Below are positions 54,979-64,000 of a DNA stretch of 64,000 bases, piece by piece. The stretch's first letter is position 1. Every line of letters begins with the position of its first letter. This DNA comes from Limnephilus marmoratus (taxonomy: Eukaryota; Arthropoda; Insecta; Trichoptera; Limnephilidae): NCBI GenBank assembly GCA_917880885.1, contig OU862908.1, positions 12,635,501 through 12,699,500 on the forward strand. The letters are read 5' to 3'. The notes beneath the pieces are model-generated. The model was not told the origin of the DNA. It was given only the letters and a program-made list of their open reading frames with translations, and did not search any database. Both the position numbers and the translations under genes were made by a program.

Positions 54979-56014
54979 CTAGGATATACTTGGTCGAAGT
55001 ATTTACAATCTTTTTCTCCTGGTTTATTTGACCAAATATGCTTCAAGGAAATTTTTAACGCTTTGAATGTGACAGACAATGAGACAACGTATTGATTTTA
55101 TAAATACTTTAGGAAGACATAACAATGATTAAGTGTAACAAATATTACAGCCTTGTCATTACAAGAGGGTCCATAAGAAGCAAGGGATGTAGGACATTGA
55201 CAGTTAAGTGAAGTTTCACATCATTTGTATGTGGAGATATGACGTGATGGTAAGATGGTATGTATTTGAAATTGAATATCAAGCGGGAATATTTGACAGG
55301 ACGTTTTTTTTTATTTTCTTTAAGGCCATCTCATAAAAATTCTCCAATCCAAAAATTGAACAATTAATACTTAAAATAAATTTCAACTCTGCTTTAGCCA
55401 CAAATCTTTTAATTCGAGTAAATGAAATAATATCAACGAAAAGTTAAATCTGTATAAATAAAAATGAATCGCAGAAATGTATGTACGCCATAGACATCAG
55501 AATGAATAGACCAGAAGATACAGATGAGGGGTAAAACCAAACTATAGGGGGCGAAGAGAGGAAAGATACTGTGATTCGTTCATAAAATCAATCTGACAGT
55601 ATATAGGCATCTCGCATTATAATATCACCATTTAGTTCTTAAAAGCAAAATCTGCTTTGAATGAATCGACCTTTTTACATGGGAGCGCGAATTGCTTGCC
55701 ACGTTAATAACATATTTGCTAAGGCCAAATGCTTGCCCCGAAAACATTCGCCCCAATTCACATAGCAATATTTTGTTGCCGTGTTTAGTTAAGACACTTT
55801 CACAAATGTTTCATAATTTACTTACCCCTGTAACCAGCGACGAGGACACTGGAGAACCGCCCACATTCGCGATGTCCATATAATATGTACCTATAATGTA
55901 TAGCGCAAGCTGCCGTTTTTGGCGTGTTATTTCGTAAAACGTATGGACGTTAGTTCCGCGCAGGTCACTACAAGAATGTTGACGTCACATATTTTAGATT
56001 CAAGCGTGGATCTC
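54979..56014. other. intergenic, nothing recognised
   Basis: AT-rich, with no shared repeat or supported frame. Confidence 0.4.
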
Positions 56015-56080
56015 TCCCCTCCCCATGGAGTGAGCTAGCGCCAAGGCGGAGCTATAGCCGGTTCCATGGGGAGGGGGAAA
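56015..56080. repeat. GC-rich palindrome
   Basis: CCCCTCCCCATGGA pairs with TCCATGGGGAGGGG across a 30-bp loop. Possibly the core of a small foldback element. Confidence 0.55.
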
Positions 56081-56309
56081 TAATACGTTTTTATCACTTA
56101 GGGCAGGTCCAGATATATTCATATGTCCGTGATGTACGCGCATAAATTCCGAATGACTGCACCAAATTGGATAATTCCTTTTATGTTGTGTTCGTTATTG
56201 TCAGGAAAGGGTTCCTAAAAAACTACTGGTGAGCTCTGGCATTATGAAATTTGTTTAAAAATATTGCAATAGGTGGCACGCGAGCTGTTTGAAAACTGAA
56301 TGTACCGGG

Positions 56310-56535
56310 ACTGAATGTATGGAATGCGGGAGGGAGGGGAACCCGGGAGGAGGGAGGGGAACCTGGAAAGGGGGAGGGGAACTCGGGAGGGGGGTTCGCG
56401 GAGCGGAGAAGGGGGGGAGTGGGGTTGGGAGAGGGAAGGTGGAGGAGGCGGAGTGGGAACGCGAGAGGGCAAGGGGACGCGGGAGAGGAAGGGGAGGCGG
56501 AAGGGGAACGGGTCGAATGGGAAAGGATAAGAAGG
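56310..56535. repeat. polypurine tract with GGGAGGGGAAC repeats
   Basis: About 220 bp of nearly pure purine on the plus strand; repeated GGGAGGGGAAC units. Open frames over 70-110 codons on both strands are low complexity (R/G/E or P/S/L) and are not genes. Confidence 0.7.
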
Positions 56536-56761
56536 GAGAAAAAATGTATTTATTAAATGGCATAGCAACGCATGCCGGGAGTGCAAGTTACAAATAAAAT
56601 CAAGTAATGTCCAGTGTTTTTAATACAGTGTCTCATCTGTATGTAAAGTCGTGAAGAAACTATATTTTATTTATTTTTTGTATTTATCTAACCTGCCAGG
56701 TAAGTATGTTTTCTGTATCTCTTTGTAAATAATAAAATTAGATGGACCGTAGGAAATCATA

Positions 56762-56830
56762 ATTGTACAGCGCCTTTGAGGTGATTTTTACAAAAAAGGC
56801 GCTAAACAAAATATCCAATCATTATTATTG
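56762..56830 (+). repeat. LINE-like 3' end with GCGCC hairpin
   Basis: AGCGCCTTT...AAAGGCGCT encloses 'gaggtgatttttacaa', then an ATT-rich tail. Partner of 19205-19290. Confidence 0.55.
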
Positions 56831-57326
56831 TTGTTAGATAATGTAGGTACTAAATCATACTTTAAATAATTTGTAAAGTAGTATTAGGTAAGTACTATGT
56901 TATTGTACTAAATTTAACCATTTAGTAGTAGAAATTGCATTATACTACAACATTAGGCATGTGATTTATTACAATTTGTGAGACTGATTGCAATGTATGT
57001 AATTATTATACGGTGAAGGATTCTGTTCTGTTCTGACAATATCTACCATTGTTAATCTAATTTCAGGGGTGGATGATTTCTGACATTTGGGTGTAAAATG
57101 TGGTTCCCATAGTAGTTGCTATGGGCGATGTTTGCCTCTTTAATTTTCAAAAGCTTGTTGCAGTCTGGGGACGCCAGAATATAAGTGAAACCGGTTCGAT
57201 CTTATTTAAACACGTGGAAAAGGTTATTCAATAAGTCTTTCAAAACTACAATTACATTAAACTCTCCAAACACTACTTTAAAAGCAGAATAGGTATCTAT
57301 TAAATAGTGGCCAATTATGGTTGAGA
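56831..57326. other. intergenic; one weak hammerhead-like remnant
   Basis: CTGGGGA (57164) and GAAACCGGTT (57187) have the spacing of the loci at 23.8 and 37.6 kb, but the CTGANGA core is mutated. Confidence 0.3.
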
Positions 57327-57772
57327 TTTTTTTTTCAAATTAGCCCCGTGGAAAATCTCCCTCAGGGCATATATCATCTTTGGAGATGCTGTATGAAGGG
57401 TCTTTATAGGAAAAGGAAATAGAGGAAGATCTGGGAAGAAAAGGGGTATGAGGGGTGGGTAGGAATCTGGGGGTCAATGTATCCAGGAGTGACGTATGTA
57501 TCCATCCCTACGTGCGGTGTAAGGCGATGCGCGATGGGTTGAAAGAGTCCGGCTGGAGAGGTCTAAAGGTCTCTGTCAAGCTGTCAACCCTCAACAATAG
57601 GTGGGCAAATACAGTCGCCACCGAGACCTAGATAAAAATCAACCTTAAACTCGTGCACCCCTGCTAAGTCACCCCTGCTAACCACTTGGTGGTTCGCTAC
57701 GTTCGCTACCTACGGCAGGGGTGTTGGTTATCCAAAAAAAGTTCCCGGGCGGCGGTACCCATACCCGCCTCT
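57327..57772 (-). repeat. 400-bp repeat family C, copy 6 (minus)
   Basis: Full order of blocks reversed, poly(T) first. It is head to head with copy 7. Confidence 0.82.
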
Positions 57773-57836
57773 CAAATCCGGGATTCGTGAAACCTTACCA
57801 AAAACAAATATTAATAAAAAATCAAATTTAAAATTT

Positions 57837-58185
57837 TGGAGGCGTGAATGGGTACCGCCAACCCGGGAACCTTTATTGGATAACCAACATATCTGCCATA
57901 GGTCACCCCAAGTGGTTCGCTACGTTTGGTGATTTAGCAGGGGTGCCCGAGTTCATGGGGTGAGGTTTATCTAGGTCATGGAGGCGGATGACCAGGACAC
58001 ACTGAACCCCAAATTCCTACTCACCCCTTAAACCCTCTTCCTTCCCAGAACTCTCCTCTCCTTCCTTTCCTTTAAAAAATCTTCCACACAGCATGCACAA
58101 AGATGACATAGGCCCTGAGGGAAATAATTTTCCTCAGGGCCTCTTGTGTGGAGCTCATGTAAAAAAATAAAATAAATAAATAACA
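57837..58185 (+). repeat. 400-bp repeat family C, copy 7
   Basis: Head 'gaatgggtaccgccaac' through the poly(A)-rich end 'aaaaaaataaaataaataaa'. The middle is shortened as in copy 3, to which it is most similar. Confidence 0.82.
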
Positions 58186-58679
58186 TAGCGACCTTTGGAT
58201 TAACAAGGTTACATCTGTTATGCTAGGTCTACACTACTCGCGAAGTTCTTCGACGAAATATTCGGGAAAGTTGACCGAAGTTCGAAGTACGTTGCTACAC
58301 TCTCGTTCAACTTCGCGAGAAGCTCATTCGCGCGGTGGTGCCGGCACGGCTCGCACGTCATGAACGCTCAAGTAGCAGCTGCCGTTGCAATGTGCACGCT
58401 CGCTTATTATGTACATATTTATCAAACGAAGAAATATAAAAATAAAAGAAGGAACTACTAACACAACATTTGGGCAAAAAGCTTCTTATAAAATACCTAC
58501 CTTCTTCTTAAATACCACTCTCACTCAAAAACCTCAACATTATAACATTTAATTTTCAAATAAAAAGCTGGATACTAAATATAGGGAGATCAGAAATAGA
58601 AAATATACTGATATCAAATAGACTAAAAACAAATCCAGTGAACTGAATAATAAAGAAAACACTGTCTTAGTTTATTTAT

Positions 58680-58862
58680 AATTATTTAAAAAAATATATG
58701 CTACATGATATATGTTATGTCTATTTCATATTAATTTCTTATAATTAAATTATAATATGTAAGTGAAATCCTCAGCACGGGAGATCCGAGTGGGGATATC
58801 ATTATCTCTACTTGTTACTAAGAAATGAAGACAATAAACCATTATTATTATTATTATTTATT
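58680..58862 (+). repeat. LINE 3' end with terminal hairpin and (ATT)n tail
   Basis: Hairpin 58768-58797 (ATCCTCA...GTGGGGAT, inside CACGGG/CCGAGTG) and five ATT units. It is nested in the TTA-type element, giving three layers of insertion. Confidence 0.62.
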
Positions 58863-58863
58863 G

Positions 58864-59002
58864 ACGCATCTTTTTTTCTACGGTAGCTCCTGTACATAGC
58901 AAAAAGCGAATCCTTATTTTTCTTTAATTCGTCTACGGGTAATTCTAACATGCCCTGGACGCAGGAGCAACAGAATTTGCTCCTGCGACCACTGTATTCC
59001 AC
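58864..59002 (-). pseudogene. possible MADF/Myb-type fragment of the TTA element
   Basis: About 46 open codons before the frame runs into the LINE tail: ELPVDELKKNKDSLFAMYRS then YRRKKDAS. The 'eelk.K..sL...Y.r..kK' pattern is like the end of MADF/Myb-type domains carried by Harbinger-like elements. A short and uncertain match; catalytic parts are absent. Confidence 0.3.
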
Positions 59003-59559
59003 TCATAATCGTGCCGTATGACAATTAATTATAAAATAATTACTAGCGCGCACGTCTATTCACGACGACGTATTGAAGCGAACTGAAGTTAACCGAGTAG
59101 TGTAGAAAGGCACTTCGTGTAGGCACTTCGTGCAACCTCGAGTCCTTTGACTCGGGCACAAAAACCGACAAAAACTGGAGGTCGCCCGAGACGAGCCAAG
59201 GTTGAACGAAAATAGACGAAGTGCCTTTCCTCACTATCGTATTCGGCTAACCTCGGTCAACTTCGCGAATAGTGTGGACCTCTAGTTAGGGTAACGTCAT
59301 GCGATAATGAACTCTAAAGTAGCCTACTATAGATCCCTTTATAGTTTGACGTTACCGCGTTAAATGGAACCTTGTTATTCCAAAGGGTCGATAGATAGAT
59401 GCTTACATTAAAAAGAGAATAATTTAAAAATATGAGGAGTTTTTAGGGGGTCGCACCGAAATAGAAACATAGAAAGAAAATAGAAACATAGACAATGTAC
59501 TTGCATAGATCTAATTGAGCATGAAAGCTTCGTACGAGTAACATTATGTATATTTCAAA

Positions 59560-59720
59560 GGCAATAGATACGCTGGATAGATGGACGATTGGATACCAAA
59601 GATCACGAGCAAGTGGGTAAGATCAAGAGGCAGACGGACTGTGTGAAAGAATAGGTAGGTACTAGAGTGGAATAGATAGACCAAGATAAGAAAGGCGTGG
59701 GACGGGGAGTTCGAACAGGA
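59560..59720 (+). pseudogene. possible RTE-like LINE fragment
   Basis: DDWIPKITSKWVRSRGRR followed by stops resembles the 'W.DDI.k.....W.r.A.dR..W' end of RTE-type ORFs. Weak and frameshifted. Confidence 0.28.
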
Positions 59721-59965
59721 ATGCTTCGCCACAGCAGCGTGCATTCCGTACAGGCACATAAGCACTGCCTTCCCCACCGTACTCATAAAATATATTTAAA
59801 ATTATTGCAAGACATAACTTTCATAAATAAGCGCCGCGCGCCCTCACGTGTCAAAAGCAGGAACCAAGTATGCAAAATGACGAGCATGCATATTCAAATA
59901 TTGACCTCGCATAACAATAAAAACATTTATTCATCAACAGATTTTTATAGTTTTATACAATTTGT

Positions 59966-60450
59966 TTAGTTAACATTGATTCTATTGACCAAAAGGTCAC
60001 TGCTCAGCTGTACATTCGGGATTTCTCCCGGAATGCAGCTGGTTTTCAGCGGTGCCTCTAATATAACACACGTTGGTGTCGAGGAACTGCGACTCCAACG
60101 TAAATTGGCGTTGTTCTTTTGCTGTAGAGCAAAGCCTATGCAACCCTCAAAGGACCAGTCCCGAAACTACGTGAAATCGCTAAGTTATACGGGACGATTA
60201 AATAGCATACACTCGCAAAACCTGATGGATAGTCTGTCGATACTTCAGATCTGTGCTTTTGGAAAATTAGATAAGCCCAGATTGGAACAAGGAAAATAGG
60301 ACTCACCGTTGCAGATGGGGCCTCGCTGATCTCCAGTTTTGGTGTACACTTCTCAATGTTTAATTTAAAAATCGCAATATTCTTACAGCAAGAGGTTACG
60401 ATACATGCGCCCTGTCTGAGATGTTCTTTTGTACTGAGCAGCAAAGCACA
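59966..60450 (-). CDS. candidate two-exon host gene end or gene relic, unidentified
   Basis: The minus strand shows an open stretch 60450-60307 (48 codons after a possible acceptor CAG) ending at a consensus donor (ACG|GTGAGT). A 185-nt gap follows with a good acceptor (TTTGCTCTACAG, ending 60122), then an open stretch 60121-59966 (51 codons and TAA). Both are phase 0, so they join without a shift. The joined protein would begin CALLLSTKEHLRQGACIVTS and end DLLVNRINVN, with seven cysteines. I do not recognise the family; the first exon is faintly like the N-terminal part of a trypsin-like domain. The reading also stays open past the donor, so the intron is not proven. No start exon was found upstream. 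It could be the last exons of a gene beginning beyond what I can trace, a relic, or chance. Confidence 0.25.
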
Positions 60451-61497
60451 CTGTCACCTCTCCAAAGTTGAGTACTTTCTTGCAACAATTTTTATAGTGA
60501 CATTTAGGAAGGAAAGATTAGGTAGGTGGGATAAATTCAAGATTTTGACATATCCACCCACCAAGTCTGCGAATGCAATACCCAATCAATCCCATATAAA
60601 AATGCGCGAACTCACATAATATAATGTACATACAAAATAATTAAATCAAATCTCTAATTTAATACACTTAATATCAAATAAATAATAAAATTTAAAAAAA
60701 TTAAATCATGTAAATCAAAATAAAAAATTAAAGCAAATAAAAAATTAAAACTAAAATTCAAAATAAATAATATAATCACAAACGCAAGTAGGTATTCCTG
60801 TCATTGTAAATTCTGTCAATTAATATGTTGTGCGGTTGACTGCACAGTTAGCAACCATTCGCAGCAGAGCTTGTTGAAGCACTACAACGATGTCGATATG
60901 CGATTAGACAGTGGTATTTCATTCTAAAGTTTTGTGTGTTTGGAATATCCCGACTGCGCTTCGATGAGCATCAATTCATTAGATCATCTTCCGTTGAATC
61001 ACCTGTAGAATGTAGAGAAAACACAGCATACCCACCTGACGCCTACGTACTAAAATCTGCAATCCAATGTTATGGAAGCTTTCACGCATCTCCACGGTCC
61101 ATCTGCGCCCATGAATGAGATACATGGTAAATAATTACAATTCGACTTCTTTCTCCAACGTCCTCATTCCAGCAGACCGGCCATTGTGCCTGTATACATC
61201 ACCTTTCCACACATTCCTCAAACGGAGCATATCGCACGCTGAATTAAAGCTGATAAATGATACGGCTGAGAATGCATTACGTGCAGACGCAGTGGAGCGG
61301 AGGCAGCCGAGGAAACCGAGCCAACAATGGCCGCGCTAGCTGAGGTTATCACCAGCCGATGTTTTGTTTCGGTTTCCGTTAGATTAAAACACAATGGCCT
61401 GTTAAATGGGAAAATAATCTATCAAACTGTTTCCTAATTCGCTGCAATTATAGCCACTGATATTTGTGGAGCTGTGTTAGATGTTTGGTCAGCACAC
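60451..61497. other. intergenic, nothing recognised
   Basis: 60600-60790 is extremely A-rich. Two plus-strand frames (60936-61118, 61115-61339) have no recognised domain. Confidence 0.4.
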
Positions 61498-61500
61498 TTA

Positions 61501-62125
61501 TAGTCTAAGATCCCTAGAACAACGACCTTCACCGAGATGTTTATTTGATGAAACGTATTTAATATTTAATTTAATATGTCAATAAATATATTGCATATGG
61601 GTTGCCTAACAAATTTTAGTCCAGGGTATGATTAATTAATAATTTAAAAAAATAATTAAACATTTCACCGGTTTGATTATTGAATTAAAATTAAATGAAA
61701 TTAAAGATTATTTCATTATGAACACGATGGTATCAAAAAAATACACACATAAATAATTAATTGATTTAAAAAATAATTTAATAACTATTCCTCTATTTTA
61801 ATAATAAACTACTCCAAAATTATGCACAGCATATACGAGTCTATCGCTATCAAGAACAAATAGCATGCGCACTCTCTTTCTTTAAATGGACGGACTTCTG
61901 CTATGCTATGTCCTCTTCTGTCGCATGGGATGGCTGGTTGGGACCTCTCAGTCGCACACATTCACTCAAACCGGTGAAATGTTTTAAGTTTTTTTTTTTT
62001 AATTATTAATTAATCATACCCTGGACTGAAATTTGTTAGGCAACCCATACGCAATATATTTATTGTTATACGTTTCATCAAATAAACATCTCGGTGAAGG
62101 TCGTTGTTCTAGGGATCCTATACTA
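61501..62125. mobile_element. TTA-flanked foldback element
   Basis: TTA at 61498-61500 and 62126-62128. The ends TAGTCTAAGATCCCTAG and, from the right, TAGTATAGGATCCCTAG continue as inverted arms of about 165-180 bp (61501-61682, 61962-62125). The centre of about 280 bp is AT-rich, with a GC-richer right half. Non-coding; PIF/Harbinger-type by target site only. Confidence 0.78.
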
Positions 62126-62128
62126 TTA

Positions 62129-62477
62129 CACTATCGATCGACAAAATTGAATGAACCATAAATTTAGTACTTTAAATCACAAATTACATTTTCAGCGAAG
62201 AAAATTTGGTCTATAAGTTCTAATAGTAGCTACCGTAAAGCAATGCGTATTTAGTCTTACTTCGATAAACAATAGGCGCTTTTAGTATTCTTACGTTTCA
62301 GAAAGACGACGCGACGATACAAAAAAGGCAATAAACATACGCGTACGTTCCTTATCACAATGATGCTGCAGCTCTTTCTTACACGTTAAATAAAGGTGAG
62401 ACAAAAGATGAGACACATAATGTACGTATGTCAGTTTTCTCCAAAGTACTATTTTTTTGCTTTGGAAGTAACAGATA
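62129..62477. other. spacer, nothing recognised
   Basis: No gene, repeat or structural element seen. Confidence 0.4.
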
Positions 62478-62479
62478 TA

Positions 62480-62849
62480 CAGGGTGTTAAGGGACGTACT
62501 GGACTTACTTTAACCAGTGATTCCTGACATTATTTTGAGTAATAAATGTAAATGAAATTTTGGTCTCCGGTGACTTTTTTTGAAGATTTTTTTTTTTTCA
62601 AAATTTTTTTCTTCAAAATCAAACAAAAAAAAATCTTCCGCATGTCGTCACTGGTCACTCTGCCGGGTGTCCGACGAACCCCTTACCCCGCCTCCAACTG
62701 TTCAACAACTACCATTTTTTTATGTTTTTGTAGAAAAAAAAAAACATCAAAAATGTCACCGGAGACCAAAATTTCATTTACATTTTTAACTCCAAATAAT
62801 GTCAGGAATCACTGGTTAAAGTAAGTCAAGTACGTCCCTTAACACCCTG
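62480..62849. mobile_element. TA-flanked foldback MITE
   Basis: TA at 62478-62479 and 62850-62851. The ends CAGGGTGTTAAGGGACGTA on both sides (inverted) extend to arms of about 98 bp (62480-62578, 62752-62849). The two overlapping plus-strand frames (62552-62824, 62580-62789) lie in the arms and the T/A-rich middle and are not genes. Confidence 0.82.
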
Positions 62850-62851
62850 TA

Positions 62852-63234
62852 CATGCACTGTGTGCCTCATCTTTTTTCTCGCCTTTATTTAATGTGTGAA
62901 GTGTAAGTTTATTGCATTTTTGTACCGTTGCCGTTCCGTAAACGTGGGATTATTAAAAGCGTACAATAAGTTCAAAAATATTCATATCGTAGTTCCTACA
63001 TTATGTATCTAGTACTTACGCCATTTCATTAAATTTAGTGCCTTCGTTAGTTTCATAACATATAACTCTATTCTATACGTACATAAATGATTCACAAAAC
63101 CAACAAAACCCTGCCCCCATGAAGGTTAAATTTTACCATTAAAGTAAACATCGCACACAACATCATGTTTTGACCTAATACAAGATATGATTGAATGGCT
63201 ATTTAATTTCCCCTATAATCTGATCCTTCAATTT
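62852..63234. other. spacer, nothing recognised
   Basis: No feature found. Confidence 0.4.
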
Positions 63235-63284
63235 AGAAGGCAGGTATGGGTACTGCCGCCCCGAGAACCATTTATTAGATAACC
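63235..63284 (+). repeat. repeat family C, head-only fragment
   Basis: The first 50 bp of family C ('caggtatgggtactgccgcc', 'gagaaccatttatt') stop abruptly; the rest, including the poly(A), is absent. Confidence 0.6.
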
Positions 63285-63365
63285 TAAGGTAGAGGAAAAC
63301 GTCTGAAATCAATGAAAGCAAGGCGGGAATGGTCCCATGCCAACTCAGAGTCAAGTCAACTCAAC

Positions 63366-63484
63366 ACCTTTTTGAAAAGTCATTAAAAGTTATGAAAAAA
63401 ATAGCCATAACCTAATCTAACGTAACCGATGTCACAGTTTTATATAAATTTTTTATCACTTTTAATAACTTTTCAAAGTTGTAC
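63366..63484. repeat. short inverted repeat
   Basis: 'tttttgaaaagtcattaaaa' (63370) is inverted at 63448-63482 ('cttttaataacttttcaaa') around a 45-bp centre. Confidence 0.5.
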
Positions 63485-64000
63485 GGTAACCTAATTTACC
63501 AGAGGGCAGAAGGGAACAAGCCCCATTTCTTCTTGAAGCTTATCAGATCGCAACTTGAAAACAATAGTAAAACTAAGTAGAAATAACGTTGATGAAACCA
63601 AAACTCAGGTTTAATACGGTCCCATAATATAAAAATTTCAGATTTCAAAACAACATTTTTCTCTTCTTAAAACCCCTCGGAAGCCAAGGGCACGGCCTAA
63701 TTTGAAAAAAAGGCGCGAAAATTTTGCTTCCCGAATTTTGCTTAAATATCCGTATAAATACGAAAATGAACTGATTTTGTTATTTTTACATAAACCTGAA
63801 TAGACATCCTACGTGAAAAAACACATAAATAAATACCTTTGTATGCATTTGAAAAAGGAACAAAAATGCTAAAACTCACGACTTTTCGGTTTTGATAGCA
63901 GTCTTAAGTCACAGATAAATTAATTACAAACATTCTAGAGTTGCCATATGAATGAAATCTTTTACCCTACCTAAAGGGATGTTTGGCGCAAGCGATTTCG
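63485..64000. other. intergenic, nothing recognised
   Basis: No gene or repeat that I can support up to the window edge. Confidence 0.4.

Larger units (their letters stand above)
58221..59285. mobile_element. TTA-flanked element, PIF/Harbinger-like
   Basis: TTA at 58218-58220 and 59286-59288. The ends AGGTCTACACTACTCGCGA and, from the right, AGGTCCACACTATTCGCGA are inverted. It carries a LINE tail (58680-58862) and a decayed protein fragment. The GC-rich ends contrast with the AT-rich middle. Confidence 0.7.
58192..59389. mobile_element. outer inverted-repeat MITE split by a TTA-type element
   Basis: Outer ends CGACCTTTGGATTAACAAGG (58192) and, from the right, CGACCCTTTGGAATAACAAGG-like (59389 inward) are inverted over about 22 bp. 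Without the inner insertion it would be about 130 bp, with a second inverted pair GGTAACGTCA/TGACGTTACC (59290-59299, 59347-59356). Flanks ATAG on both sides. Confidence 0.65.

Noticed and set aside
56289..56597. Proteins of 70-114 residues on both strands
   Set aside because: Low-complexity translation of a polypurine tract in several frames at once.
57164..57197. Fifth hammerhead locus
   Set aside because: The core reads CTGGGGA in place of CTGANGA and no helix II pairs convincingly.
60936..61339. Two consecutive open frames as exons of one gene
   Set aside because: No splice sites joining them in frame and no recognisable domain.
62552..62824. 90-residue plus-strand protein
   Set aside because: It is made from the arms and the T/A-rich centre of a foldback MITE.

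Overview
This window looks like repeat-rich, AT-rich intergenic DNA from an insect nuclear genome, most likely a moth or butterfly. No operon-like packing or bacterial-type signal is visible. The content is a dense patchwork of retroposons and DNA transposons: a Jockey/CR1-type LINE, RTE-like LINE tails ending in short tandem repeats, tRNA-derived SINEs, a CsRn1/Kabuki-like LTR retrotransposon with a tRNA-Trp primer site, and hAT, TTA-flanked (PIF/Harbinger-like), TTAA-flanked (piggyBac-like) and TA-flanked inverted-repeat elements. The order is an inference; the sequence alone does not give the species.

Layout. 0-11 kb: SINE copies, a tRNA-bearing inverted-arm retroposon (2387-2918), and a complete LINE (3940-7756) with intact ORF1, ORF2 and a 68-A tail that split an older SINE. 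A sister SINE at 9729-10141 shows the unsplit site. 10-24 kb: a pair of TTAA-flanked elements (10250-10950, 15801-16512), broken LINE 3' ends, and small hairpin elements. 25-31 kb: a young LTR retrotransposon (25933-30042) with two almost identical LTRs, an intact pol, a shortened gag and a CCCAAAC frameshift heptamer. It sits in a small tandem array of SINE-tail units. 31-42 kb: hairpin loci with hammerhead-ribozyme-like cores (30.9, 31.6 and 37.6 kb; also 23.8 kb), two hAT elements sharing ends and ATATCGATAT-rich flanks (32740-34082, 40983-41652), a TTAA-flanked element, and TA-flanked elements with others inside. 42-50 kb: RTE and Jockey-like LINE fossils, a TTA-flanked element with a 58-codon Myb/SANT-like ORF (43546-44432), a second tRNA-bearing element nested in a SINE, and a hAT MITE. 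50-64 kb: more copies of a 400-bp poly(A) repeat, a 158-bp tandem duplication, a three-layer nest (58192-59389), a possible two-exon host gene or gene relic on the minus strand (59966-60450), and two further foldback elements.

How it fits together. Much of the DNA is insertion within insertion, and exact target duplications let the order of events be read at several sites. Protein-coding capacity that looks intact is confined to the LINE (ORF1 and ORF2) and the LTR element's pol. The most interesting signals are the tRNA-bearing inverted-arm family, the hammerhead-like cores, a covarying hairpin near several LINE 3' ends, and the frameshift/gag-deletion state of the young LTR element.
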